NCBI GenBank assembly: GCA_030280995.1
Contig: JASXTE010000011.1
Span: forward strand, 25,838,817 to 25,902,816
From: Hemileia vastatrix
Taxonomy: Eukaryota; Basidiomycota; Pucciniomycetes; Pucciniales; Zaghouaniaceae
DNA length: 64,000 nucleotides
Direction: 5' to 3'
Within the stretch, counting starts at the first letter, position 1; each line of letters starts with the position of its first letter. The position numbers were made by a program, and so were the translations under genes. The notes beneath the pieces are model-generated. The model had not been told where the DNA came from and did not search any database. It saw only the letters and a program-made list of their open reading frames with translations. This document shows, one piece after another, positions 9,893 through 21,066 of this stretch.

Positions 9893-11330
9893 TTAGGGAT
9901 TGTAATGGTCAGGAATTGGATTAGAGGGAAGTTCAGAGGAGGAAGAAGAAGAAGAGGCAGGAATGGAGTGCTGGAGGGTGTGTTTAATGATCCTAGACAT
10001 TTTCCAGTGGTCTTCCTGTAGGCGCTTTCTCAGGGATTTTTCAAAGTCATTCAAGGGTCCATGGAGGGCAAAGGCTTTTAGCATATTGGAACACATGGTG
10101 CTTAGGTGTTTCTTCATGTCTACATAATCCAGGGTCAAAGAATTTTCAAGAGGTTGGCCAACTCCAATAATAGATTCAGGATGAGGGGTGCCAACTAGAC
10201 AAGAAGAATTGGATCAGTAATTATTTTTGTTGAAGAAATGGAATAATTAATTTGGTACTTAAAGATTGGAAGCTCATCAAATCTGTAAGCAGCTGGGATT
10301 TGGATCTCTAACGATTTTGTTATGGTCATAGTGGGTGGATCAACTAGGGAAAGATATGGATTCTCATGGTCTTCCTCTGAAGGATCCTGAGAAGGTGAAA
10401 TGGGATGCTGATGTTCCTGGGGCCTAGTTGGAGCAGTGAGATTGTTGTTGTTGTTGTGGTTGTTATTTCTGTTGGATTCAGCTGGAGGAGGTGCTGGTGA
10501 TCGAGTACCAGGGTTGTTAAACGATGGAGCAGGAGAGGGGGATTTGGAAGCAGACTGTTCTTTTCTGGATGGAGAATTTGAAGAGAGGGAACTGTCAGAA
10601 GAGTAGTTGGCTGACAGAGAAGAGGTGTAGTTTCTTTGTCTTAGTTGGGGACGAAGTTGTTGTTGTGGAGCAGTGTGTGGTGTTCTGGTTTCTTCTTGGG
10701 GTTCTCTGGCAGTTCTCTTAGAAATCTGGGAAATTTGGGTGTTTTTGGATTTTGGAAGGGTGGATTGCATTGCTCTGGGAGAAGTAGGAGGTAGTTGGGT
10801 TGAGTTGTTGTTGTTGTCTGAATGAATTTGGCTGTTTTCTGGCCGTTTTTGGAGGTTTTGGCCCTGATTTTCACTGTTTGGTGAGGCGGGTGGGCCGCCT
10901 GGACGCGGTCTAGAAGCCTGGGAGTTGATTTTGAAGCTTTTGGAGCTAATTTGGCAGAGATAAAAGCAGTTTCTTGAGAAGCTAAGGCTGGTCTTTTGGG
11001 AAGAGTGCGGGAAGCTGAGCTTCTGGATCTTCTGGAAGGAGCAGAAGATAGAGAGGAAGAAGAAGGACCAAGTTCTGGAGACCTGGTAGGGGATCTGGAG
11101 ATGTACTTGTGAGAAGGAGAAGGCGGAGGAATAGGATAGTGGGAATCTCTGTCACATTTCTTTTTTTTGGAATAGCAAGAGTCACAAGCCCTGTTGTAGA
11201 ATTTGGCTTCTGGATTTGGAAGAGTGAATGTGCAAGGTCTGCACATGTGGATGCACTGTTTTCAGGCATAGTCCCTTGGAGAAGTGAAGCAAGGAAGAGT
11301 AGAGGAGTCAACAGCAGGGGATCCAGACAT
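9893..11330 (-). pseudogene. RE-A antisense gene Y, zinc-cluster protein, degenerate
   Basis: Read leftward from the ATG of MSGSPAVDSS (11330). The N-terminus has the cluster [stop]KQCIHMCRPC, a 15-residue linker, then CDSCYSKKKKC; in RE-B the first position is Cys, giving CX2CX6C-X15-CX2CX6C, close to the fungal Zn(II)2Cys6 pattern. A Ser/Pro/Arg-rich and Asn-rich low-complexity region follows, with a frame change near 10770. A conserved C-terminal exon begins at 10194 (LTLDYVDMKKHLSTMC) after an intron at 10195-10262 whose acceptor is intact but whose donor is TTAAGT; RE-C has GTAAGT. Protein similarity across RE-A, RE-B and RE-C indicates past coding function, probably DNA binding. The first-Cys TGA is private to RE-A. 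Confidence 0.7.
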
Positions 11331-11477
11331 GATTTGTGGTGTGAAAGGTGATGAAAAAGATAAGAGAAGATTTTGTCAGTGATGAGTAGAAGATGAAGTG
11401 AAGGCGGACGCTCCGTGGGTCTAGCTGTGTGTGTATTGCATGAAATTGGCTGGGTCAGATTCATGCAAGATTCTGAC

Positions 11478-12002
11478 AGTCCTCTATGACTCTAAACTGG
11501 AAATTTTATCAGTCCTCTATGACTCTAAACTGGAAAATTTATGAGTCCATCAAGACTTTAAACTGAAATCTGGTTTCTGTTAGTCCTCCAAGACTTTAAA
11601 CTGGCTGGTTTCAAGATTTTGTCAAGAAGTAGTCTGTCAAGACTTTAAACTGAACACTGTGTTAGTCCCCCAAGACTTTAAACTGAGGTTTGTAAGTCCC
11701 CCAAGACTATAAACTGAGGAAAAAGGGTTTTGTTGTTGGAGTTGGTTTGAAAGATTGGTGGAGGGTATCCACAGGGGGAGCCTCCGAATTTAGCAAAGGC
11801 AAGTTTGGGGGTAATTGATGGGCTGGCAGCTCTATTCACAATTACCCCAGAATGTTAGTTTTTTCTCTGTGTCTTAATGTGGTTGATCTCTGGTTCTGGG
11901 TTTATGATTTAGGTTTTTTGAGTCCCCCAAGACTTTAAACTGAGGGTTTTTGAGTCCCCCAAGACTATAAAATGAGGATGGTCCCCCAAGACTTAAAACT
12001 GA
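11478..12002 (+). repeat. RE-A box cluster and hairpin H1c between antisense genes
   Basis: About eight boxes at 11478-11718 and three at 11921-12002, consensus AGTCCYYCAAGACT followed by TTAAACTGA. H1c (11808-11848) lies between the two groups and reads GGGGTAATTG/CAATTACCCC, a compensated change from H1b. The same boxes occur downstream of pol (8774, 9038). The cluster lies between antisense genes X and Y and so could act on either strand's transcripts. Confidence 0.8.
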
Positions 12003-12062
12003 GGGTTGTTTGTGGTTACATCCTATAGAGGGTGTGGTCAATTTTTCTTTTCTGAATCAAAC

Positions 12063-12766
12063 TCAAGTACTAGTGGAATTACAGAGGGAATCAAGAGATA
12101 AAATTAAGTGTTCAGAATTAGCCTTGAACTGGTGAATGAGGTGTCTTCTGTTCTCAATGTCCTGTGGATCTCTAGCAGGAGTGGATTGGAAGTAGTGAAG
12201 CAGAAGTTGTTTCTATTGTGATGTGTGTTGTTGGAACTTGGCCTTTATAGTGGGCAAGTGCGTTGGTTTTGGTGGTGCAATGGATCCTACATTGTTATCA
12301 TCACTATCAGAAGAGGAAGGAACTGAGAAGTTATCAGTTTTAAAGTTGAAGGAAGGAATGAATGTTCTTTACCATCAGATGGACCAGGGATGGGGGAACT
12401 AGTTGCTTTATTGGTTGTGGAACTCTTCTGGGAAGGGTGGAGCTTTTTGATTAATCTGGGTATCAGGATGGATGGCCTAGATCTTTTGGTGCTGGCAGAA
12501 GAAGGACCAGGTTGAGGCGGAGGTGAATCTGTTGTGGAAGAAAGTGGACCAGATCTGTGGCAGGTCTTCTTTCTGGAGTTGCAGACATCGCAGGACGTTC
12601 TGTATGGATGAACAGGTGGTGTTATGGCGCAGATTAAATTATTGTTGATGCAGTATTGGAAGGGGCCCATTTCAGAGGCAGATTTGGGAAGGAGGTTAAA
12701 CATGGTGGTTGGATGAAGAAAGAATGCGGCATTCTCAATTAGAGGGAGGATGTGGTCTTCGAACAT
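12063..12766 (-). pseudogene. RE-A antisense gene X, Zn2Cys6-type protein
   Basis: Two exons on the minus strand: 12766-12373 and 12322-12063, with a 50-bp intron (GTAAAG...CTCAG, phase 1), giving 217 codons ending NSTST. The ATG (MFEDHILPLIEN) lies inside the 3' LTR and the frame crosses the PPT. The cluster is [F]QYCINNNLIC, 12 residues, CDVCNSRKKTC: CX2CX6C-X12-CX2CX6C with the first Cys changed to Phe here. A Ser/Pro-rich linker follows, then an exon-2 acidic stretch (SDSDDNN) and a basic helix-like segment. TAG at 12213-12215 (CAG in RE-B) breaks exon 2. Intron position and phase are the same in RE-B and RE-C. Expected role is a sequence-specific DNA-binding regulator; the target is unknown. 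Confidence 0.75.
12741..12750 (+). promoter_or_regulatory. RE-A polypurine tract
   Basis: AGAGGGAGGA lies immediately before the TGTGG start of the 3' LTR, as expected for the plus-strand primer of reverse transcription. The identical sequence precedes the RE-B 3' LTR. On the other strand it encodes part of the gene X N-terminus. Confidence 0.88.
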
Positions 12767-13826
12767 TGGCAGGGGCCTTTGTTGTGTGATTTGGCGCTGT
12801 TTGTGCATGTCTTAATTGACATCTGTTAAGGAATTGGGTATTTTTCTGGTTTTATTCCGTGGATATTGGGTCTGTGGGTATGTGGGTACTATCATTTGAT
12901 AGCCCTGGTTTTTTTCTATATTTTATGTCTTGAAGACATTTTTCATATTCTGAGTTTTAAGGGGTCATTTCCTCATTTTTCATTTATAAAAGATTGCTGT
13001 TTAATTTTGTTTTTCGTGTTTTATGGGCTAACCTTAAGTCTTAGGGTTAAGTGCTTAGTACCATTGGATAGAGCTAAATTTTCTCTATATTTCATGTCTC
13101 AATGTTGTTATAGTGAAATTCCGTGTTTTAAAGGTTTTAGTAGTTGTAGCTAATTTTTCTAAGTAGATTAGTGGTTTTTATTGGTTTTCTGGCTTCAGGG
13201 AGGCATCTCCGACGTCGGGCGGCCCTCCCGCCTCTGTTTTAGGAGGTTGGGGAGCACTCCAGGAGGGTTTTTTATGCAATCTGGCAGGTACAGGCGCCAG
13301 ATTGGTGGGTGCGCATGGGCTCTTAGTTAGTGGTCTGTGTGTACATAGTGAAGAAGACAGTTTGGGACAACCTTAATCATCATACAACCATCCGGAGGTG
13401 ATATCATTGTTCCTCACTCAGTTTTCACTGTTTTCTGGCCACAATTGGCTGTGTTTGTTGCAAGTAAGTTCTTCATTTAACTTAAATTTGGCAACTGTTT
13501 TCTCTGTTATAGTCTTGCAAGCTATAGCAAGTATTATTGCTGTCTCTGGTGTGGATTTGCAACCTACATCAAGTATCTTTGCTGTCTCTGGTGTGGACTT
13601 TGTTCTACATTTCAGTTCTTTGGTCTGGTAGTCTTTCTGGTGACTACTTTCTTGGCTCATCAAGCAGTCAAGTGTGTTTAAAAGGGGTCTTTAGCAAAAC
13701 AGGAACCAACTTACTTTAGCAAGTAAATCTCACTCTATTTTTCTAAAGGGACAGGGGATTTTCTCTCTTGTTTTTCTCCAACTCCCTTGGTCAAGGTCTA
13801 TAGCTAGTACTATAAGATTGTCTACA
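12751..13826 (+). repeat. RE-A 3' LTR
   Basis: 1076 bp, from TGTGGTCTTC to TCTACA. It lacks 19 bp of the GC-rich island present in the 5' LTR (near 13205) and has scattered substitutions. It contains the start codon of antisense gene X at 12764-12766, so an antisense promoter should lie within it. Confidence 0.92.
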
Positions 13827-16800
13827 ACGTAAATAAATATGGAAAGGATTAGTTTTACAAAAATTAAATAGAAATTTAAAAGTAAAAAGAGGAATAAAAG
13901 AGTAAAATAAAAGTCAAAGATTTAAAATAAGAAAAAAATACTGGTAAAATTCCTGCTATCAAGAGCCAGTAGAGGTTTTAAAGCAAATGGGAGCCATCAG
14001 GGCTTAATTGTAATAAGTGACCTTTTCTTTAAAGATAAAAAATTATACACTTGATATTTGGCAGAACAGCAGGTGGATGATTCAGCTAAACCAAACTACT
14101 TCTAGTGAAATTTGATAAAAAAATTTTTTTGTTGCCATACAGAGAATTGATCCCATCTGACTGCACATGACCAAAAGTGTCCAGCACAAGTTCGGCCGAA
14201 CTTGTGCTGGACACTTCTATGATGGAGAGCGGCTGGGATAGAATTTTTCTTCAGTTCATCTGGTATTTCTTACAAACATGTCAACTGGTATTTTATCTTT
14301 GTTACTCACTCATACATATTGTTTGATTAATTTTTTGTCTTAATTATATTATTAATTATATAAGTATAGCAAAAAATTGTGTGCCAAATGCATACTGAGT
14401 GATGTTACACCTTTTATAATATTTTTAAAAAAATGTATAAAAATATTAAAATAATTTATTTTAAAAATTATTAATTGATATCCAAGAGCAATATGAGGAA
14501 TAAAAAATTAATTGAAAGCAATCAAATATGAAAAACAAAATCCAAGTATTATTGCTAATATCGAAGGCCAGTAGAGATGTTGAAGCAAATGAGAGCCATC
14601 AGGGATAAATTGTACTTAATTGATTGTTTTTTAAAGATAAAAAATTGTGTACCTGTGGTTTGGATGAACTCTAGGTGGATAATTCAGCTATATCAAACTA
14701 CATCAAGTGAAGTTTCTTATCATATAATTTTTTTCATTTCCATAGAGAGAATTGATCCCATCTGACTGCACCTGACCAAAAGTGTCCAGCACAAGTTCGG
14801 CCAAACTTGTGCTGGACACTTTTATGATGGAGAGTAGCTAGGGTGCAGGTCTTCTTCAGTGCAACTGTTATTTTTTTGAAACATGTCAAATGGTATTTGA
14901 TCTTTCTGTGTTATTCATATTTTATTATCTGATTAATTTTTTGTCATTAGAATTTTATTAATTTTGTTAGTATATAAAAAACTTGTGCGCCAAATGCATG
15001 CCATGTTATATTACACCTTTTATAATATTATTAAAAAATGTTAAAAAAATATGAAAATGATTTCTTTTCCAAAATTATAAATTAATATCCAAATGTGACA
15101 TGAGTGATAAAAAAGTAAATTAAAAGAGATCAAATATGAAAAAGAAAAATTCAAGAAAAATTTCTGCCTTCAAGAGCCAGTAGAGGTGTTGAAACAAATG
15201 GGTGCCATCAGGGCTAAATTTGAAAAAAATTAATTTTTTGTAAAGAAAAAGAAATTTTCACCTGAGGTTTGGAGAAACTCAAGTTGGATAATTCAGCCAT
15301 ACCAAACTACTTCTAATGTAATTATTTAGCATTTTTTTAATATAATTTCCACAGAGATAATTGATCCCATCTTACTGCACCTGAACAAAAGTGTCCAGCA
15401 CAAGCTTGGCCAAACTTGTGCTGGACACTTTTATGATGGAGAGTAGCTAGGGTGGAAGTGTTTCTCAGTACATCAGTTTTTTGTTTTTCACATTTATATT
15501 GGGTTTTTAACATTTTTTTATCATTCATATTTATCTTATAATTAATTTTTTGTCACCATATATATTATTAATGTTTTTAGTATAGCAAAAACCTGCATGC
15601 CAAATGCAAAATTGGTGATGTTACAACTTTAATATTATTATTATATAAAGTTAAAAAATATGAATATGTTTAATTTTAAAAAAATAAATTGTTATTAAAA
15701 ATTAAAAAAAGTAATAGAAAATTAAAATGAAAATAAATGGGATCAAATACGAAATAAAAAATACAAGTAAAATTTTTACTATCAAGAGACAGAAGTGGTG
15801 TTGGGACAGTTGGGGACCCCTAGGTCAAGACTTGGTCTAAACTTACTTTTATGTATAGCTAACAAATTTTGAACTGAGGTTTGGACAGACTTCCAGGGGA
15901 CAATTTTGCAATATTAAACATTCTTTACTCCAATAATTGAGTGAAATATCATTTTTAATGCCATAGAGATAATTTATCTCATATGACTTCATGCAACCAA
16001 AAGTGTCCAGCACAAGTTCGGCTGAACTTGTGCTGGACACTTTTATAATTGAGAGTAGGCATACAGCAAATCTTCTTAAACTCAAAAGGGATTTCTTATA
16101 AACATTTCCACTGGAATTTGATCTTTCTGTGTCATTTAAAATTACAATTTGATTAATTTTTTGTCATCATTATATTGTTAACGTTATTACTATAGTAATA
16201 ACTTGTGTGAAAAATGCATACCAGGAGGTGTTCCACCTTTAATCATATATTATTAAATAAAGGTATAAGAGTATGAAAATTATTTATTTTAAAAATTAAA
16301 AATTGATATCCAAAGCAATATGAGAAATAAAAAATTAAAATAAAAGGGATAAAATAAGAAAAAAAAATCTAAGAAAAATTACCACTATCAATAACAAGTA
16401 GAGGTGTTAGATCAAATGTGCGCCACCAGGGCTAAACTTGCATTATATTTTCTTTTTTGTTAAACCAAAGAAAGTGTCCTGATGAGTTTTGAAAAATAAT
16501 CAGGAGGACATTTTGGCAATATCAAACTACTTATTGTGCAATGATTGAGCAAAATGTCATTTTCATTTCCATAGAGTAAATTTATCCCATCTGACTGCAT
16601 GCAACCAAAAGTGTCCAGCACAAGTTCGGCCGAACTTATGCTTGACACTTTAATGATGGTGAGTATCTAGGGTGCAGGACTTCTTCAGTTCATCAGGTAT
16701 TCCTTATAAACAAATCCACTTGTATATGATCTTTCTGTGTGATTTATATTTATCATTTGATTCATTGTTTTTCACCATTATAATATTAATGTTATTAGTA

Positions 16801-19800
16801 TTGAAAAAATTTGTAAGCCAAATGCATACTGGGAGATGCTACATCTTTCATAATCTTATTAAATAAAAGTAAAAAAAATATGAAAATTATTAGTTTTACA
16901 ATAAATAAATTGATATTTGAAAGAAAAAACAGAAATAAAAAAGTAAAATAAAAGTGATTAAATATGAAATTAAACATTCAAATAAAATTTCTGCCATCAA
17001 AGATAATTTGAGTTTTCAGACCAAATTTGCACCACCAGTTCTAGATTTGGAATATGTTTTCTTTTTTTTAAAATTAATGAAAGGTCCACCTGATGTTTTC
17101 CAAAAAATCAGGAGGATAGTATAGCAGTATAAAGCTACATCTTGTGCAATGATTGAGCGAAAATTCATTTTAACTTCCATTGAGTAAATTTATCCCATCT
17201 GACTGCATGCAACCAAATGTGTCCAGCACAAGCTCAGCTGAAATTGTGCTGGACACTTTTATGATGGAGAGTAGCTAGGGTGCAAGTCTTCTTCAGTTTA
17301 TCTTATATTCATTTTAAAAATGTCTATGGGTATTTGATCTTTCTGTGTCATCCATATTTATTATTTGATTATTTTTTAGTCACCATTATATTATTAATGT
17401 TTTTAGTATAGCAAAAAAATGTGTAATGAATGTACACTGGATGATTTTACAACTTTCATAATTTAATATAATAAATATAAAAAAATGTGAAAGTTATCAG
17501 TTTTACCAAAATAAAATTGATATTTAAAAGCTAAAGGATAAATAAAAGGGTAAGATTAAAATTAAAGAGATCAAACATGAAATAAAGATATTAAGTATAA
17601 TTTCTGCTATCATGAGCCAGTAGAGGCTTCAGAAAAAATGGGCACCATCATAGATTAAGATGGATCAAATTTACTTTTTACCAAAGGAAAAAAGTGTCTA
17701 CCTTAGGTCTGGACAAACTTTCAGGGGACAATTTGTCTATATAAAACTACTTTCAGTGCAATGATGGAGTGATAACTCAGTCTAATTTCCATAAAAAGAA
17801 TTGATTGTGTCTGACGGCATGAAACCAAAAGTGTCCAGCACAAGTTTGGCCAAACTTGTGCTGGAAACTTTTATCATGAAGAGTAGCCAGGGTGCAAGTC
17901 ATTTTTAATCATCTGAAATTTCTTATAAACATTTCCACTGTTATTAAATCTTTGTGCCTCACTCATATTTATCAATTGATTAATTTTTTGTCACCATTAT
18001 ATTATTAATTATATCAGTATAGCAAAAATTGTGTGCCAAATGAATACTGGGTGATGTTACACCTTTTTTATTATTATTAAATAAAGGTAAAAAAATATGA
18101 AAATGATTTATTTTACAAAAAATAAACTTCTATCCAAAAGAAATATGAGAGGAATAAAGTAAAATAAAATAAATCAAAGATGAAAATTAAAATCCAAGTT
18201 AAATTCCTGCCATAAACAGAAAAAAGAGATGATGAATTAAATTATAACAATCAGGGCTAAACTTGCACTAAATTTTATTTTTTGTAAAAATAAAAAAAAA
18301 TCCACTTGAGCTTTACCAAAACTTCAGCATGAAAATTTTGCCATATCAAACTACTTCTATTGTAATTTTATATCAAAAATTTATCTTCATTTCCATAGAG
18401 AGAATTGCTCCCATCTGACTGCACCTGACCAAAAGTGTCCAGCACAAGTTCGGCTGAGCTTGTGCTGGACACTTTTATAATGGAGAGTAGCTAGGGTAGA
18501 ATTTTTCTTCAGTTCATCTAGTATTTCTTACAAACATGTCTACTGGTATTTTATATTTGTTCCTCACTCATTAATATCATTTGATTAATTTTTGGTCACC
18601 ATTATATTTATAATTTTATAAGTATAGAAAAAACTCATGTGCCAAATGCATACCAGGTGATGTTATGCCATTTATAATATTATTAAATAAATGTATAAAA
18701 ATATGAAAATAATTTATTTTAAAAATTATTAATTGATATCCAAAAGCAATATTGGGAATAAAAAATTAAGTTAAAGGGATCAAATATGAAAAAAGAAATC
18801 CAAGTAATATTCCTACTATCAAAGGCCAGTAGAGGTGTTGAAGCGAATGAGAGCCATCAGGGATAAATTGTACTAAATTGATTTTTTTTCAAAGATAAAA
18901 AATTGTGCACCTGTGGTTTGGATGAAATCTAGGTAGAAAATTTGGCTATGTAAAACTATTTCTAGTGAAGTTTTTTATCCAAAAAAGTTTTTTCATTGCC
19001 ATAGCAAGAATTGATCTCATATGACTGAAACTGACCAAAAGTGTCCAGCACAAGTTCGGCCAAACTTGTGCTGGACATCTTTTTGATGGTGAGTATCTAG
19101 GGTGCAGCTCTTCTTCAGTGCAACTGGTATTTTTTTAAAACATATCCACTGGTATTAGATCTTTCTGTTTTATTAATATTTTATCATTTGATCAATTTTT
19201 TGTTACCAGGATATTATTGTTTTTATTAGTATAGCAAAAAAACATGTGACAAATGCTTACAATGTGATGTTAAACCTTTAATAATTCTATTAAATACAGA
19301 TAAAAAATTATGAAAATGATTTGTTTTACATTAAATTAATTGATATCTTAAAGAAAAAAAAGGTATAAAAAGAAATAGGTTGAATAATAGGGATTTTATA
19401 TGAAATTCAAAATTCAAGCTAAATGCCTACTTTCAAGGCTCAGAAGAGGTGTTGGATAAAATGGGCATCATCAGGAATAAAATTTTACTTAATTTGATTT
19501 TTTGAAAAACTAAATGAAGTTTTCAACTGATTTTTTTCCAATATGTAGTTGGACACTTTATCTATATCAAATTATATCTAGTACCATGATTGACCAAATT
19601 AAATCCTCATTTCCATATGCAGAATTGATCCCATATGGCTGGACCAGGCCAAAGGTGTCAGCCACAAGTTTGAGAATTCTTCTGGTGGACACTTTTATGA
19701 TGGACAGTGGTAGGGTGCAAGTCTTCTTTATTTAATCTAGTATTCCTCATAAACATTAACAACTTATTTTTGGCCAAAAATCAGGTGGAAAGTTTTTCCA

Positions 19801-20345
19801 TATAAAATTACTTCTAATGCCATGATTGACTAAAAATTGATTCTAATTGCCATATAGAGAGTTGATCCCATATGACTGGATCTGGCAAAAGTGTCACCAC
19901 AATTTTTGATAAACTTAAGTTTGAAAATTTTATGATGGAAAGTAATTGCAAGTCTTCTTCATTTCATCAAGTAATCCTCATAAAAATTTCCACCTGTATT
20001 TTGGCCAAACTTCAGGTGGACACTTTGGCCATATTAAATTAATTCTAGTTCCATGTTGATAAAAAACTGATACTTATTGCCATATATAGATATTAAACCC
20101 ATCAGACTGTGCCTTTCAAAAAGTGTCTACCTGAATTATGGATAAACCTCAGTTGGAAACTTTTATGATGCAGAGTAGCTAGGGCAAAAGTATTCTTCAG
20201 TTAATTTGGTATTCATAATAAATTTATCCTCCTGAAGTTTATCCTAACTTGAGGTGGACAATTTCGGAAAGCACCAGTTAGTCACTATCCATCAAAAAAT
20301 TGTTCACCAAAATTTTGGCTAAACTTGTGGTGGACCCCTTTGATC
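13827..20345. repeat. Palindromic satellite array, about 608-bp units
   Basis: Ten units with palindrome centres near 14195, 14800, 15409, 16021, 16629, 17237, 17849, 18453, 19059 and 19672, spaced 604-612 bp. The arms carry AGTGTCCAGCACAAG and its complement. The palindrome and flanking CCATCTGACTGCA and ATGATGGAGAGTAGC are better conserved than the rest of the unit. Central variants are TTCGGCCGAA, TTCGGCCAAA, TTTGGCCAAA, TTCGGCTGAA and CTCAGCTGAA. From 19672 the repeat decays into shorter, about 235-bp spacings (19909, 20142) with broken palindromes. Short reading frames here are not genes. The role could be centromeric or heterochromatic, which is unproven. Confidence 0.92.
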
Positions 20346-21066
20346 AGCCACAGTCAGATGAGATCAACTCATTAGATGGGAATTAGGATGATGTTTTGGT
20401 CAATCATGGAAATAGAAGTAGGGTGATGTGGCCAAATCACCCCCCTGAAGGTCAGACAAACCTCAGAAGGACACTTTTTATCAGGTAGTAACTGAGAAAA
20501 ATCCATTTATCAGATGGAAAATCTTTTATTGGATAGATTCCAAGGTTTCATACTTGTGTATTATGGTCAGTATTAATTTTGAAAGTGTCTGTCCAAGCAA
20601 TTTCATTGCCCATCATGACTCATTTTGTTTTAAATGTTTCAAACTGCATGATACAGTATTAAGGTGTCACATAGTATAATTAAGTTCTATTACGTGCCCT
20701 CATATGATGCCTAAATTTATAATTTAATATCTTACATAATAATTTTTTTTATATAAATTCATCAATATTTTATTTTATTATCAAATTTAATAGGGCAAGT
20801 ATCCTGAATTATTATATATGCATAAGCTTAGGTTAGATCAATTTGTGCTCAATTTGTCCTCATCAGAGGACCAAAATAAAGTTCTGGAGGATCAACTTGT
20901 GCATAATTTGGAATCAGTTGATATTCTGTCTATAATCAATCTGAGAATAAATGTAAATCTAACTCTAATTTACTTATGTTTATAAAGTATTCATAAACCT
21001 GGCATATTTAAGGGAAACTCTAAATTTCAAGGGAGGGGATTGCTAGAAATTCACCCCTAGATTTCC
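20346..21066. other. Low-complexity sequence without a recognised gene
   Basis: AT-rich sequence between the decayed satellite and the truncated LTR of RE-B. A few satellite-like phrases persist to about 20480 (for example CAAACCTCAGAAGGACAC). I see no coding region, RNA gene or further repeat. Confidence 0.6.

Larger units (their letters stand above)
740..13826 (+). mobile_element. RE-A: 13.1-kb Ty3/Gypsy-like LTR retrotransposon, degenerate
   Basis: Full-length element. The 5' LTR (740-1833) and 3' LTR (12751-13826) both run TGTGGTCTTC to TCTACA. A primer binding site, gag-protease, pol, a long 3' noncoding region, two antisense genes and a purine tract lie between them. ACGT at 736-739 and at 13827-13830 is a perfect 4-bp target duplication, one base shorter than the 5 bp usual for Gypsy elements. 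The LTRs differ by roughly 2% by eye plus a 19-bp deletion, so the insertion is not very recent. Domain order RT, RNase H, integrase places it in Ty3/Gypsy. Coding frames carry several stops, so it is not autonomous now. Confidence 0.93.

Noticed and set aside
11331..12062. Single fused X-Y antisense gene spliced from the X donor to the acceptor before Y
   Set aside because: X ends after its own second exon with a stop conserved in position, and joining X exon 1 directly to the Y start gives the wrong phase in RE-A, RE-B and RE-C.
15337..16648. Minus-strand frames with similar peptides (SAELVLDTFGC) in the satellite
   Set aside because: They read through the palindrome of successive units, so similarity is due to the satellite; lengths and ends are inconsistent.
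13827..20345. CRISPR-like array
   Set aside because: Units of about 608 bp with no spacer diversity in a eukaryotic context; this is satellite DNA.
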